The notes under the pieces are model-generated. The model was not told the DNA's origin. It searched no databases and saw only the letters and a program-made list of their open reading frames with translations. From Poa pratensis (lineage: Eukaryota; Streptophyta; Magnoliopsida; Poales; Poaceae), in the NCBI GenBank assembly GCA_947311845.1, contig CAMZMU010000071.1, positions 19,222,181 to 19,286,180 on the forward strand: DNA of 64,000 nt, given 5' to 3'. Within the stretch, counting starts at the first letter, position 1, and each line of letters starts with the position of its first letter. Positions 52,270 to 62,426 of the stretch are shown here, one piece after another. The position numbers and the translations under genes were made by a program.

Positions 52270-54420
52270 TAAAGGACCTCCATGATCAAGATGAAGAGTA
52301 GGGGGTAATGCCCCCACCTCACCAAAGGCCATTTTGTTGAGAACCTCGAGTGGTAAGGCCAAATCCACCATGTCAAAGTCCTTTATGATGTCTAAATTTA
52401 GAAGAAACTGTCGAGGTGGCGGTGCTAAGCAACTTCTTGGCCGTGCCCTAAACTAAAATAACATAAAGTTGTCGTGAAGACAATGCCCACAGATGAAGGC
52501 ACTTTGGTGCTTTCCCACCAACTAAGGAATGACAGGTGCAACTCGAGAGGCGAGGACCATAGCCACAAGCTTGGCGACCATGAATTAGGATGTCTTGTCA
52601 AAATCTCGCACGTCCTCGGAATCAGGTCTCTTGGGTGGAAGCGTGAAAAGAGCATGGTACACCGCCCCAAAGCCATGACAGTCAGGCCTAGAGAGGGAGT
52701 GGAGAGCATCGAGGACATTGGCCTCAAAGATGCTCCAACCAACCATGTAGAAACGTGCGCAGGTTTTTTTTTGAGTGACATGTCCTTGATGACGTTCTGA
52801 CCTCCTCCTTAGAAAAATCTTCCTTTAGATGTCGTAGATTCACGGAGGAAGGACCCAAGAGGTCAAGGTACAAAGAGGAAGGCCGGTCGGTGGCCGATCC
52901 CAACATATCCATGAAAAATTCATCCACGCTCGTGGCCTTGTTATCGTTTCCCGTGACCCTGACGTTGCCAACCGTGAGGTGCCCAACAAAGCTCTTGCAC
53001 CTCCAATGGCTTGCATGAACTTTTAAGAACCATGTGCCGATGTATCCTTCACATGATCTAAGGACATGAAACGGTGGCGAGCCATTGATCTCTCGAGGAA
53101 GCTAGCCCGAGCAACCTCTTCTTGAGGAGATGACACAACACGCGTTCCTCTAGAGAGAGGGTACATACTAAAAGTCCAACGCGGAGTCTAGTCGGATGAT
53201 GATGGTTGGCTATAAGGATCTGGAGCTTAACGTTGCCAATGAACCGATCACTCCAAGTAGCCAATCGTCGTGTCAAGCTTTGTATCAAGACGTTTAAAGG
53301 GACCTGCACCCATGGTGATGCAGACCATGCTTCCCAGACCACGTCCTTGAAGCCCTCTAACTTAGGCCATAAGGCTTGATGGAGAATGGAGATAAGTTGA
53401 AGAGCAGCAGGAAGTTGTCTGAAGGTTCCGATGATAAGGCACATAAAAAGGCATCAGGATATGCCACAACCTATTCCACAGTCGAGAAGACCTTATCGAG
53501 ATTCTCCAACGTCGGCTGCAACCTCTCACTTGACCAAGAGGTAAAGCTCCTTCAACTCAAGCTTTGAGAGGGAGCGTAGAATCTACTCATCATACATCGG
53601 TGGAGGACCCCTTGGCTCTTATCTGATGGATCTGCGTTCAAGTTAAAATTCCTATCCACTAACGGGCGCCTAGCATGCAAGTCACGTATATGATGGAGCT
53701 CGTCGAGTTAAAGGTAGTTTAGCCACGTTGCTCCATGGGCCATTCATGAATGGGAATCACCTGCTCGCCCTCCCCCCCCCCCCCCCCCCCCCCCCCCCAA
53801 GGATATGCTCACTGTGACCATGTTTTGTGAAAAGTGGGACTTGGCAATCTAACCATCGTGGATTGACATGCCAGGAGGATACAACCACATTGTTTGGACG
53901 CTGGAAGGAAGAAAAACTTGTAAAAGAAAGGTCCAAGGCTTTGCCGTACCACCATATCGGTGATCTCCTCATCTTGGTCTCTTAGAGGCAAACCACGGCC
54001 GCACGAGGCGGACACCACCTATCGTTGAGCGGTGGAATTGAGACCATGTGCGTTCCAAATCGCATATTTGGGTTTGACATAGTTTTACAATCTCGCAAAA
54101 ACAGAAGACAATTGCCAGAACATCGCTAAGGGAAGAGCGTCATGCTTCCATCCGAACAAATTGAGCACCACTTCAATGTGTTCCTGATGAAGAGGACGCG
54201 TAAAGAGCAACATGAAGTGGTCTAAAGGCATCGGGAGTGTTTAAATCTACCCATTATATGGCGATGTTGCCCCCCTTGGTTCTTGTCTTATCCATCGATG
54301 TTCAGGTTAAAATCCCCGACCACTAACTAGAGCACAGCATGCAAGTCACAAATATCACAGAGTCATGGAGAAAAACGAGTTTAGCCTCGTCGCTCTGTGA
54401 GCCATACATGCATGGCAGCT
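52270..54420 (-). pseudogene. L1-type LINE relic (endonuclease to RT), minus strand
   Basis: On the minus strand, scattered over three frames: endonuclease-like sequence (about 53,800-54,400), LWPKLEGFKDVVWEAW and RRLATWSDRFIGNVKLQIL (53,058-53,444), and DMLGSATDRPSSLYLDLLGP with LRHLKEDFSKEEV (52,724-52,927). After those come RT pieces, AKLVAMVLASRVAPV- and LNLDIIKDFDMVD-like (52,270-52,650). The order matches a plant L1 ORF2. It has many frameshifts and stops. The endonuclease part contains a duplicated stretch and a poly(C) tract. Confidence 0.7.
53772..53798. repeat. Poly(C) tract of 27 bases
   Basis: An unbroken run of 27 C after CTGCTCGCCCT. It lies inside the LINE relic. Length is prone to sequencing error. 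Confidence 0.85.
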
Positions 54421-54465
54421 GCTGAGGGGTCAACCTAATCCTGCGATAGTACTCAAGTCACTCGC

Positions 54466-55271
54466 CTACTGAGGTGGAACCTCCGGCTCTGCTGCGTCAG
54501 CGTCGGACTGGTAGGGTGGCTCCTCCGGGTCCTCCTCCTCGCTCTCGAGAACTGCCTCGAGTGGCTCCTCCTCCTCGTCAACTAGCTCCTCCTCGTCGTC
54601 CGACTCCTCGTAGTCCATCTCCTCCTGGTAATCCTCATCGTCACTGATGAAGGCACTGTTCTCCCTACGGAGATCCTCGCCCTCCTCCTCCATCTCGTTG
54701 GCATGGTGCTCCATATCCTCGATCATCTCGTCCTGCTCCGCCACCCTCTTGCGGAGTTTGGCGACGATCTTCTTCAGCTGGGTCCTCCTCTTGAGAAGAG
54801 CAATCTTCTCCTGCTTCAGCTGCGCCTCACGCTCGCAACTCTCATTGAGTGAGATGCGCTCAAAGGGAGCTCGAAGTCTAGCGCTGATCAGATCCTCCTG
54901 GGTGCGGTAGAGTAGGATCTCCATGTCCAGGATGTGCTCTCCAAACGTCGGTTGTAGAGGTGACTGGATGGGGTGTCCATCCTCGGTGCGCCTCCCATAG
55001 AACCGAAAGCGGGAGTTCACCAGCTCCGCCTTGTGCTCCTCACAAAGTCGGGCTAGCAACCTCTACATGGCACGACACAGTCCGTCTACCCAGTGGCGCC
55101 CATAGTGGCGAAGATCAGCGTCCTGGATCCGGGAGACTTGAGGTTCCCCCGAACAGATGACTCGATACGCCAACACAGGTTTCCGTTGCCGAGAACGTCA
55201 ACCTGGGCTCCCTCGAACTCTGGAGCGGGCAATCTTCTCAAGCTGGTAGAACTCAGTCCAATGGAGTGCCA
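54466..55271 (-). pseudogene. Retroelement-associated ORF with coiled coil and acidic tail (broken)
   Basis: The open part, 54,466-55,059, gives 197 residues. It has a YGRRTEDGHPIQSPLQPTF segment, a strong Lys/Glu/Arg coiled coil (LKQEKIALLKRRTQLKKIV through EQDEMIEDMEHHANEMEEE) and a very acidic tail (ESDDEEELVDEEEEPLE). In-frame sequence continues upstream to an ATG at 55,271 (MALHWTEFYQLEK) but with stops near 55,200 and 55,065. It lies between a PBS and the body of a minus-strand LTR element, where gag would be expected, yet shows no gag motif. Function unknown. Confidence 0.55.
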
Positions 55272-55559
55272 TCTACAATTTTAGGCAAAATTTTAAGTTA
55301 GTGCGATGACCCGTGTACAAAATTTTAAATTTGATGAATTAACAAGTGCGCAAAATTTTAAGCTTAATGGGTTGACAAATGTGCAATATTTTAAGAGTAC
55401 AAGAAAAAGGTAATAATTAATGAGAGTAAATTTTGCATAAAGTCAGAGGATTGGAAGATAAGCAATTTTCAAAAATACTTCACTTCTTTGTTTTAGAAAT
55501 TAACTTTTGTAACTCTTATCTAACGACCATGCTAACTAAGGTCTCTTAAAGTCAAGATG
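55272..55559. other. Leader of the minus-strand LTR element
   Basis: AT-rich untranslated sequence between PBS and ORF. AAAATTTTAA-type words recur (about 55,278-55,400). Confidence 0.45.
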
Positions 55560-55571
55560 GCTCTGATACCA
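55560..55571 (-). other. Primer binding site, initiator Met tRNA (minus strand)
   Basis: TGGTATCAGAGC on the minus strand, six bases after the presumed LTR end. Confidence 0.8.
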
Positions 55572-55577
55572 GCTCCG

Positions 55578-55854
55578 TGGGGACCCCGGACTAGCTGTCC
55601 GAAATACTCGATTATGCTTAACACAACGATCCCATGATCAGTCTGTCGTTGCACATAATCCGAACTGAATACCAAAGTTTACATCCATTACAATACCGAA
55701 TAAAAGTCTTACACACATGGTCATCTAGACCAAGCCTTACATAGGTGCCTTCATGGGCTAATTCACATTATTCAGCGGAAGCTACTACGTGGTAGATAAG
55801 CCCGTCCTACGATAACCCGGCAGGCAGCTCGCACCCAGCGGAAGATACCATCTT
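55578..55854 (-). repeat. Truncated 5' LTR of the minus-strand element
   Basis: The minus-strand LTR end reads GTCCGGGGTCCCCA. The LTR is cut at about 55,854, where Tat-type RT coding sequence begins on the plus strand. Only about 277 bp remain. Confidence 0.6.
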
Positions 55855-55861
55855 GAAAGGA

Positions 55862-56540
55862 TCCATTTGCTTTGCCGCGAATCGACCAAGTAATTGATTC
55901 AACTGCTGGGTGCGAGCTGTTATGCTTTTTGGACGCCTATTCAGGCTACCATCAAATCAAGATGAAGAGGGAGGACCAAGAAAAGACGTCCTTCATCACA
56001 CCCTTCGGAGCTTTTTGTTATGTCAGCATGCCCTTTGGGTTGAAGAACGCAGGTGCGACTTACCAAAGATGCATTCAGAATTGCCTACATGAGCAAATAG
56101 GTCGCAACGTTCACGCCTACGTGGATGATATTGTGATTAAGTCGCAAGTTAGCCAGGATCTTATTGGTGATCTGGCAGAGACATTCACAAATCTCAGAAA
56201 ATGCAACATGAAGCTCAACCCCACAAAGTGCGTTTTCGGAGTACCAGCAGGAAAGCTATTGGGATTCATAGTATCAGAAAGAGGCATTGAGGCCAATCCT
56301 GACAAGATAAAGGCCGTGATGGATCTCCAAAAGCCAGAAAAGATAAAAGATGTGCAGCGGCTTACTGGTTGCGTAGCAGCTTTGAGTCGCTTTATATCAA
56401 GATTGGGAAAGAAAGCACTACCTTTGTACAGACTGTTGAAAAAATCAGACACCTTCGTTTGGGACGCAGAGGCCGATGAAGCTCTGACAGCCTTGAAATA
56501 TCAATTGACAAATGCTCCAGTTCTGGCGGCTCCAAAAGAT
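55862..56540 (+). pseudogene. Reverse transcriptase of the Tat element (N-terminally truncated)
   Basis: LPRIDQVIDSTAGCELLCFL, DAYSGYHQIKMKREDQEK, MPFGLKNAGATYQRCIQ, the catalytic YVDDIVIKS and the connection GCVAALSRFISRLGKKALP are all present in one frame. The domain lacks its fingers start because of the junction at about 55,855. Confidence 0.9.
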
Positions 56541-56945
56541 AAAGAGCCAATGCTACTATACATAGCGGCAAATTCCCGCGCTGTGAGTGCTGTCATGGTT
56601 GTGGAGAGACAAGAAAGGAAAGGAATACCCTGTCCAGAGACCAGTATACTACGTGAGCGAAGTCCTCACAGCTTCCAAACAGCGTTACCCACAGTGGCAG
56701 AAGTTGGTGTTTGGAGTGTTCATGGCGAGTCGCAAGCTGAAGCACTACTTCCAAGAGCATCCAATAACTGTGGTGAGTTCAGCACCATTGGCAGATATCA
56801 TTCGTAATCGAGAAGCTACTGGAAGAGTCGCTAAGTGGGCGATCGAGTTGGGACCACATCACATCAGTTACGAGCCGCGCACATCAATTAAGTCGCAAGC
56901 CCTTGCAGATTTTATTAACGATTGGACAGAAATCCAAGTTGCTCC
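56541..56945 (+). pseudogene. First RNase H of the Tat element (frameshifted, likely inactive)
   Basis: LLYIAANSRAVSAVMVVERQ is followed by a frame change near 56,620. The frame 56,587-57,450 continues with PVYYVSEVLTASKQRYPQWQ, FGVFMASRKLKHYFQEH and GRVAKWAIELGPHHISYEPR. The usual catalytic Asp positions read Ala/Ser (LYIAA, VVSSAPL), as is normal for the degenerate first RNase H of Tat elements. Confidence 0.8.
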
Positions 56946-57345
56946 TAGCATGGCAGAAACCAAATACTGGACCATGCATTTTGATGGGTCAAGACAGTTG
57001 CAAGGCTCGGGGGCTGGAGTTGTTCTGACATCTCCCAAGGGAGACAAGCTGCGGTATGTGCTACAGATACACTTCAACTGCACAAATAACGTGGCGGAGT
57101 ACGAGGCACTGCTTCATGGTCTACGTATAGCAAAGGAGATGAACATCAGTCGCATACGCTGTTTTGGCGATTCAGACTTGGTGGCACAGCAGGTCTCCGG
57201 AACGTGGGACAGCAAGGATGCGAACATGGCTGCATATAGAAGGAGGTGGACAGAATTGCTGGACATTTCACTGGATACCAAGTTGAACATATTGATCGGA
57301 GACAAAATGAAGCTGCAGATGCCCTGTCTCGGCTTGGATCCAACA
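56946..57345 (+). pseudogene. Second (archaeal-type) RNase H of the Tat element
   Basis: WTMHFDGSRQLQGSGAGVVL (first Asp), NVAEYEALLHGLRIAKEM (Glu) and IRCFGDSDLVAQQVSG (Asp) form an intact RNase H series of the kind acquired by the Tat lineage in addition to the original domain. It probably takes over the catalytic role. Confidence 0.82.
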
Positions 57346-58742
57346 GACAGTCAGTCCCACCCAATGTTTTCCTGGATGAACTGCACAATCCATCAGTCAA
57401 ACCTCCAGCAGAGATTGACATTGCAGAGCCAGAGGATGATTCAACTTTAGTCGCAGCCCTGCATGAACAGCCAGGATGGACAGAGCCATACATGGCATAT
57501 TTAAGTCGCGGAGTGCTGCCGGACGATGAAATTGAGGCGCGCAAAATCATACGACGATCAAAGGCCTATACAATCATCAACAACGAATTATACAAGCGCA
57601 GCGTGTCAGGAGCATTCCAAAGATGTGTCTCACCAGAAGAGGGACGAAAAATCTTGCACGAAATTCATTCAGGCGATTGTGGCCATCATGCTTCGTCAAG
57701 ATCTTTGGTGGCAAAGGCGTTCCGACATGGATTCTTCTGGTTAACAGCATTAGCAGACGCAGAGCAAATTGTCAGAGTGTGCGATGGATGTCAAAGATAC
57801 GCTAGGCAAGATCATATGCCAGCCCAAGCACTTCGCACAATACCCATCACATGGCCTTTTGCCGTATGGGGTTTTGACATGGTAGGGCCTTTCAGACGGT
57901 CTTCAAACGGAAAAACTCACCTCTTAGTCATGGTGGACAAATTCACAAAGTGGATAGAAGCAGAACCTGTGGGAGATTGCGAGGCTGAAACAGCAGTCAA
58001 GTTCTTGAAGAAGGTCATATTCCGCTTCGGTTACCCCCATAGTATCATTACAGACAATGGGAGCAACACCTCTGAAGGGGCTACACAGATATTTTGCGCA
58101 GACAATGGGATAAGATTGGACCTCACGTCAGTAGCACACCCGCAGAGCAATGGACAAGCTGAGCGAGCTAACCAGGAAATTCTCCATGGAATTAAGCCGC
58201 GCCTTATTGAAAAGGTCGAAGCATCTCCAGGATGTTGGGTGGAAGAACTGCCAGCAGTACTGTGGAGCTTAAGAACAACCCCTAACAGATCCACAGGATT
58301 TACACCATATTTCATGGTCTATGGAGCAGAAGCAGTCATGCCCAGCGACATCATACATGATTCACCAAGAGTTGCGGCTTACATCGAGACAGATAATGAG
58401 ATAGCTCGGCAAGACTCGGTGGACACATTAGAAGAGGTTAGAGACTTGGCAGCATCAAGGTCAGCAGTATATCAACAAGACTTGCGACGCTATCATGCCA
58501 GACGCATCAAAACCCGCACCTTTCAAGAAGGCGACCTAGTACTGCGACTTAAACAAGATCACAAGGGAATGCATAAGCTGTCCTCTCCATGGGAAGGACC
58601 CTACATCATCAGCAAGAAGCTAAACAATGGGTCGTACTACTGCTGGATGTAAGGGAAGAAAGCAGCGAACGCCATGATTTCGAGGATCGTCTCGAGGCAC
58701 CTCGCCCTTGGAACGTCGCACACCTGCGACCGTACTATACAT
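57346..58742 (+). pseudogene. Integrase of the Tat element (frameshift at the end)
   Basis: The 57,246-58,652 frame carries the zinc-binding module (HEIHSGDCGHHASSR then VCDGCQRYA), the catalytic core (WGFDMVGPF, IITDNGSN, NGQAERANQE), LRTTPNRSTGFTPYFMVYG and the C-terminal SSPWEGPYIISKKLNNGSYY. Near 58,640 a frameshift truncates the last stretch, which in another phase ends PWNVAHLRPYYT with a stop at about 58,742. Confidence 0.88.
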
Positions 58743-58831
58743 AAGAAAAGGCTAATCAGAGCCAAGCATCATCCTTTCCAGCTTTATAGCTGAGTATCAT
58801 CACAGCCACTCAGGGCTAGAACTTCAACTTT
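58743..58831. other. Leader of the stem-loop array
   Basis: Short untranslated sequence after pol; nothing else seen. Confidence 0.4.
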
Positions 58832-59047
58832 GGTCGCCACCTAGGCGCGACCTATGCAACATCTGATCGCCACCCAGGCGCGATCGACCCTTGTATCAGA
58901 AACCGGCTGCCACCTAGGCGCGGCCGTAAACTTTGTATCATCTCTGGTCGCCACCTAGGCGCGACCGACCCCATGTATCACCATGGATCGCCACCTACGC
59001 GCGATCCAACCCTATGTATAACACTCGGTTGCCACCTAGGCGCGACC
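58832..59047 (+). repeat. Array of six tandem 21-nt stem-loops
   Basis: Hairpins at 58,832-58,852, 58,865-58,885, 58,905-58,925, 58,946-58,966, 58,986-59,006 and 59,027-59,047, about 40 bp apart. Each has arms of six bases around the loop CACCTAGGC (small variants). The arms are GGTCGC/GCGACC, GATCGC/GCGATC, GGCTGC/GCGGCC, GGTCGC/GCGACC, GATCGC/GCGATC and GGTTGC/GCGACC: they vary together so that pairing is kept, with two G-U type pairs. The spacers share ATGTATCA-like words. Confidence 0.9.
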
Positions 59048-59580
59048 TTATGTGTCATCATAATCAAAGCTTATCATAGCTTAGCCTATCATGGCAATAT
59101 CATTATGTTTCTTGGGGTCTTTGTTACCCTGAAACAGCCGATTTATTGGCAATTATCAAATTTACCTTAAGTTGGATTGCTACTCGCATTATGTGGCCAA
59201 AGTACTGGGGTGTGGCGTCAATCGAGCTTGATTGCCTATCATGGCCGCTCTCGACCCTGAACACACATGTTCCTAGGAAATACTGAGTCGCGCGAGTGCC
59301 CACTTAAGGATTCAGATGGCCTAACTAGAGGTCGATGTACTGCTTATAGTACGGCAACACCAATTACAATTACTTGTAACTTAACAATTGTTTTATTCAT
59401 GATATCAAGTTACAGGTGATGACCTTCAGAATTCTCTGAGAAGAATTGAGATGATTACCACATAACATCCTCTCAATCCTTGGGGCGAATCAAGGCCAAA
59501 CTTGCACAATTATAAGTCGCGAAACAAGGAAAAGCGCGGCCTAAACATTCAAGATCAAGAAATACTATGAAGTTCAGGCC
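59048..59580. other. 3' untranslated region of the Tat element
   Basis: About 530 bp without coding potential or clear repeats. Confidence 0.5.
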
Positions 59581-59595
59581 ACGCTTGGGGGCTAA
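59581..59595 (+). other. Polypurine tract region of the Tat element
   Basis: GCTTGGGGGCTAA directly before the LTR start TGTCGGGG. Confidence 0.65.
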
Positions 59596-60110
59596 TGTCG
59601 GGGGAATACTTTCTGGATTAACCCGTGACCCAGTGCGACTTAACTTACTCGCACAGACAAAGGCCCACTTGGGAGCAAGCCCAATATTGAACCGCCATAA
59701 AGGGAAAGATCTAGAAGACATATCCCGGAGGACGTGAAGACCAAGTAGTCTCCGAGTAGGCCTCTGTGGACGTTTCCTTATGGGGGAAGTTTCTTTTGTA
59801 ACCTAGCGAGCCTCTGTGTATATAAAGAGGACTCGCAGGACTTAGAGCGGGTCAAGCTATCAAGCCCTACACCCTAGCTCATACGGCGAGTACCAGATCG
59901 GATCGCCTCCATTGTAGCACCTCGATTATCATATCAATACCAATCTAGGGTAGGCAGGAAGTAGGTCTTTTACCTCACATTGAGGGGGCCGAATCTGGGT
60001 AAATCTGTGTTGATCTTTGTTCCTGCGATCCCAAGCTCGGAGATGCTTGACTCGCATAATCCCACACCTACGAAGTCATCTATGACACCTGACGTGACAA
60101 ACCCACGACA
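59596..60110 (+). repeat. 3' LTR of the Tat element (515 bp)
   Basis: TGTCGGGGGAATACTTTC at the start and AACCCACGACA at the end (inverted TGTCG/CGACA). A TATA box, TGTATATAAAGAGG, stands at about 59,816. No partner LTR in the window. Confidence 0.8.
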
Positions 60111-60161
60111 GCGCGCTCGTGTTCGACCGCACGAGTACGGCGTGCAGCGCTTCTGGGGCGG
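60111..60161. other. 51-bp spacer between two Tat-type LTRs
   Basis: GC-rich, open in one frame (RPHEYGVQRFWGGD), but too short to identify. It would be the original target DNA. Confidence 0.4.
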
Positions 60162-60752
60162 TGATGGAGGGATAATAACCCGGTAGGCCTATGACGAGGA
60201 AAACATGACCCGCCAGGCAGGAGGCCCGGCGAGGCCAGTCAACCCTCAGCATAGGCCGGGTTACGGTGCTGGGCTGGTATCTTGGCGATGACCCGGCTAT
60301 TCATGAAGAATGTTCCAGAAGGTCCGGAGGCGGTTCAAGAGGCGGTTCTATACTTGGAATACACGAAGGATAAAGGAGTAGTAGTAGGACTCAGAGTTCG
60401 GGTAGAACCCGGCCTATCATGTACGCGACCAGGAGGCCCGGTATCTATATAAACCGGCCCCTGCCCCTTAGACAGAGAAGATCTTTCGTAACCCCAAGCT
60501 TTAGGCGAGACATACAATCCTTGTAACCTAGATCGAGATCCGGCTCTGTTGTAGTAGCCGGGTTATCGAGACAGAGATCGAGATTAATAATAAGATAGCA
60601 GGAAGTAGGTCTTTATCTCCAATGGAGAGGCCGAACCTGGGTAAACCTTTGTCCCCTGCCGTGCTAAACAAACACCCAGACACCAGAGTCGCCTTGCCCA
60701 AAAGTTTAAGCTACCCTCAAGTAGCATCTGCCGTGTTTTCTACCCCACGACA
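60162..60752 (+). repeat. 5' LTR of the second Tat-like element (591 bp)
   Basis: Begins TGATGGAGGGATAATAACCC and ends TACCCCACGACA. A TATA box, CTATATAAACCGG, stands at about 60,444. The start is inferred from the TG and the lack of a partner copy, so it may be off by some bases. Confidence 0.7.
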
Positions 60753-60754
60753 GT

Positions 60755-60771
60755 TGGCGCCGTCTGTGGGA
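60755..60771 (+). other. Primer binding site of the second Tat-like element
   Basis: TGGCGCCGTCTGTGGGA, two bases after the LTR end. This PBS type occurs in several Tat-lineage elements; I do not assign the tRNA. Confidence 0.75.
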
Positions 60772-60795
60772 ATCGCGTCCAAGGGTGTCACCATC

Positions 60796-61074
60796 ATGGG
60801 TGAAGCAAGGCAAGGGGTCGAAAACTTCGTCTTTGGCCAGATCACAACCAATGAGCAAGGAGAGCTCATCGTTGATGATTTTGGCTGGGGACCGGACTCG
60901 GATCTACTAGAATCAGGTGATGTTATTCCAATTGGCCAAGTTAATGTTTTTGTGGGCATGATTACAACTAGATCTGCTAGTGATGGAGATTATGAATCTG
61001 TGTCAGGAGCCGCCACAATTGTTCAATCTGATGGAGAGGAATCAGTTGGCACAGCTGAAGTTGAGGGGTCCTGA
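60796..61074 (+). pseudogene. First ORF of the second Tat-like element (92 codons to a stop)
   Basis: The ATG at 60,796 starts MGEARQGVENFVFGQI. The product is acidic (IVDDFGWGPDSDLLESGD). A stop at 61,072 lies beside the opening of the next frame (about 61,065), so a one-base change probably split a longer N-terminal gag region. Confidence 0.6.
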
Positions 61075-62426
61075 ACACGCTGGAGGAACGGCTGGATGAC
61101 CCGGCAGGAATCCCGGGCGACGCGGTGGAACGAGCCGGGTCGGAATCAATCTTGCCCCTGTTCGAAGGCCGGTTTGGGTATGATGCAGAAGAAGAGGATG
61201 ATGAGGAACAAGAGTCAAGTCCAAGCCCGGTACGTAGGGTAGCGGTGTACACCGCGCCTTCGTCCAGCATGCAACCGTCACCATCAGCTGTTGTTCCACC
61301 GGTCTTTACCCCGGGTCAACAGCAGCTGCCCCCAATTCTGGAGTTGGCAGAACAGAGGGTTGATGGAGAGCCGGCTTCGGTCTCGGAGGAAAGCGAGGGT
61401 ACGGCAAGATACAGAAACAGTTTTGGGTTCCTGCATAACCGGGCCCAAGGAGAGGAAAGAAGTAACATAGCAGCTGCCCCGGCCTTGTTTAACAATGGCC
61501 TGGTCTTAGATCCATCAGCACTTACAAGGTTGGTTACTCCAGAAAACGCAGTAGTTAGAGCAATGGAATTGGATACAGCACGCCGAGCGTTGGAGCAGAT
61601 GCGCAGGGACGCCGAGGCAGAGAGGCAAGAAATAGAAGCAAGAAAGAAGCAAATAGAAGAGGAGGAAAATCGTCTCAACGAGGCAACCCGGGCACACCGG
61701 AGGAGGCATCAAAGCCGGCTGGGCCTTGGGGAAAGTATAGCAAACCCAGTGCCTGTGGCAGCATTGTTCAGAACTCCAGAAGACCAGCCTATTGGCGCAA
61801 CTCAGGTGGCACCAGTGGCTAGGGCAAGTACAGAGCAAAATAGAGGAACAGCGAGAACTGATGTAGCAGCAACAGCAGCGCCGGGTTTGCCCGCTGGAGG
61901 AGCCAGGGGAAATCCGGGTCTGCCGCCTAGAACACCAAGGTTTCACACGCCGGTGGGTCACTATTCAAATCCAGCGGATAACGTGTATGCAGCAACCTTG
62001 GCACTTGATAGAATTCCACTGGGAAATACACCGGCAGAGATTGAAGCCCGGCGTGCCATAGATATGTTACGTACTGCAGTAGTTCAGCAGACACAGTATT
62101 CAAGAGAGAAAAGTGCGTTGCATTCTACAACGTATCGTAGTAGGAGCCGCAATGGAGGAAACCCGCCGTTGGCCGGGCCTGCAGCGGCACAGCAGCCAAA
62201 CCCGCCCCAGCAAAATCAGAATCAAAATAATCAGCAGCATCAACCCGCCCCAGCAATTTCCATAGCACAGCAGATAGTTAATAGATCACGCGCAGGGAGA
62301 AGTGCAGGTAATGCAAACCCGGAGTACCTGCAGCAGGAGTACCTCAAGGAGGACCGGGCCCTGCGCCAGCCGCGTCTGCAAGCTCACCCGGTAATGTCAA
62401 TGTTTCAGCAAGTTCTTCTAGTTTAG
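61075..62426 (+). pseudogene. N-terminal gag region, acidic then coiled coil then Pro/Gln-rich
   Basis: The long frame (at least 61,125-62,426) has an acidic start (YDAEEEDDEEQESS), a coiled coil (RRALEQMRRDAEAERQEIEA through KKQIEEEENRLNEATRAHRR), a Pro/Gly/Ala-rich middle and a Gln/Asn-rich stretch (PPQQNQNQNNQQHQPAP). It leaves phase near 62,350 before the gag core. Such long N-terminal extensions are usual for Tat gag. Confidence 0.7.

Larger units (their letters stand above)
55855..60110 (+). mobile_element. 3' half of a Tat-lineage Ty3/gypsy retrotransposon
   Basis: Starts abruptly inside RT and continues through RNase H, a second RNase H, integrase, a tandem stem-loop array, PPT and one LTR. 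The double RNase H and tandem repeats before the 3' LTR are known traits of the Tat lineage (which includes Retand and Ogre). Everything 5' of RT is missing. Confidence 0.85.

Noticed and set aside
52200..52270. Right end of a Harbinger-type element (AGTGGAGATGCTC)
   Set aside because: No matching left end or target duplication was found; too weak to call.
58832..59047. CRISPR-like array
   Set aside because: The repeats are 21 bp with similar, not unique, spacers, in a plant retrotransposon; no cas genes.
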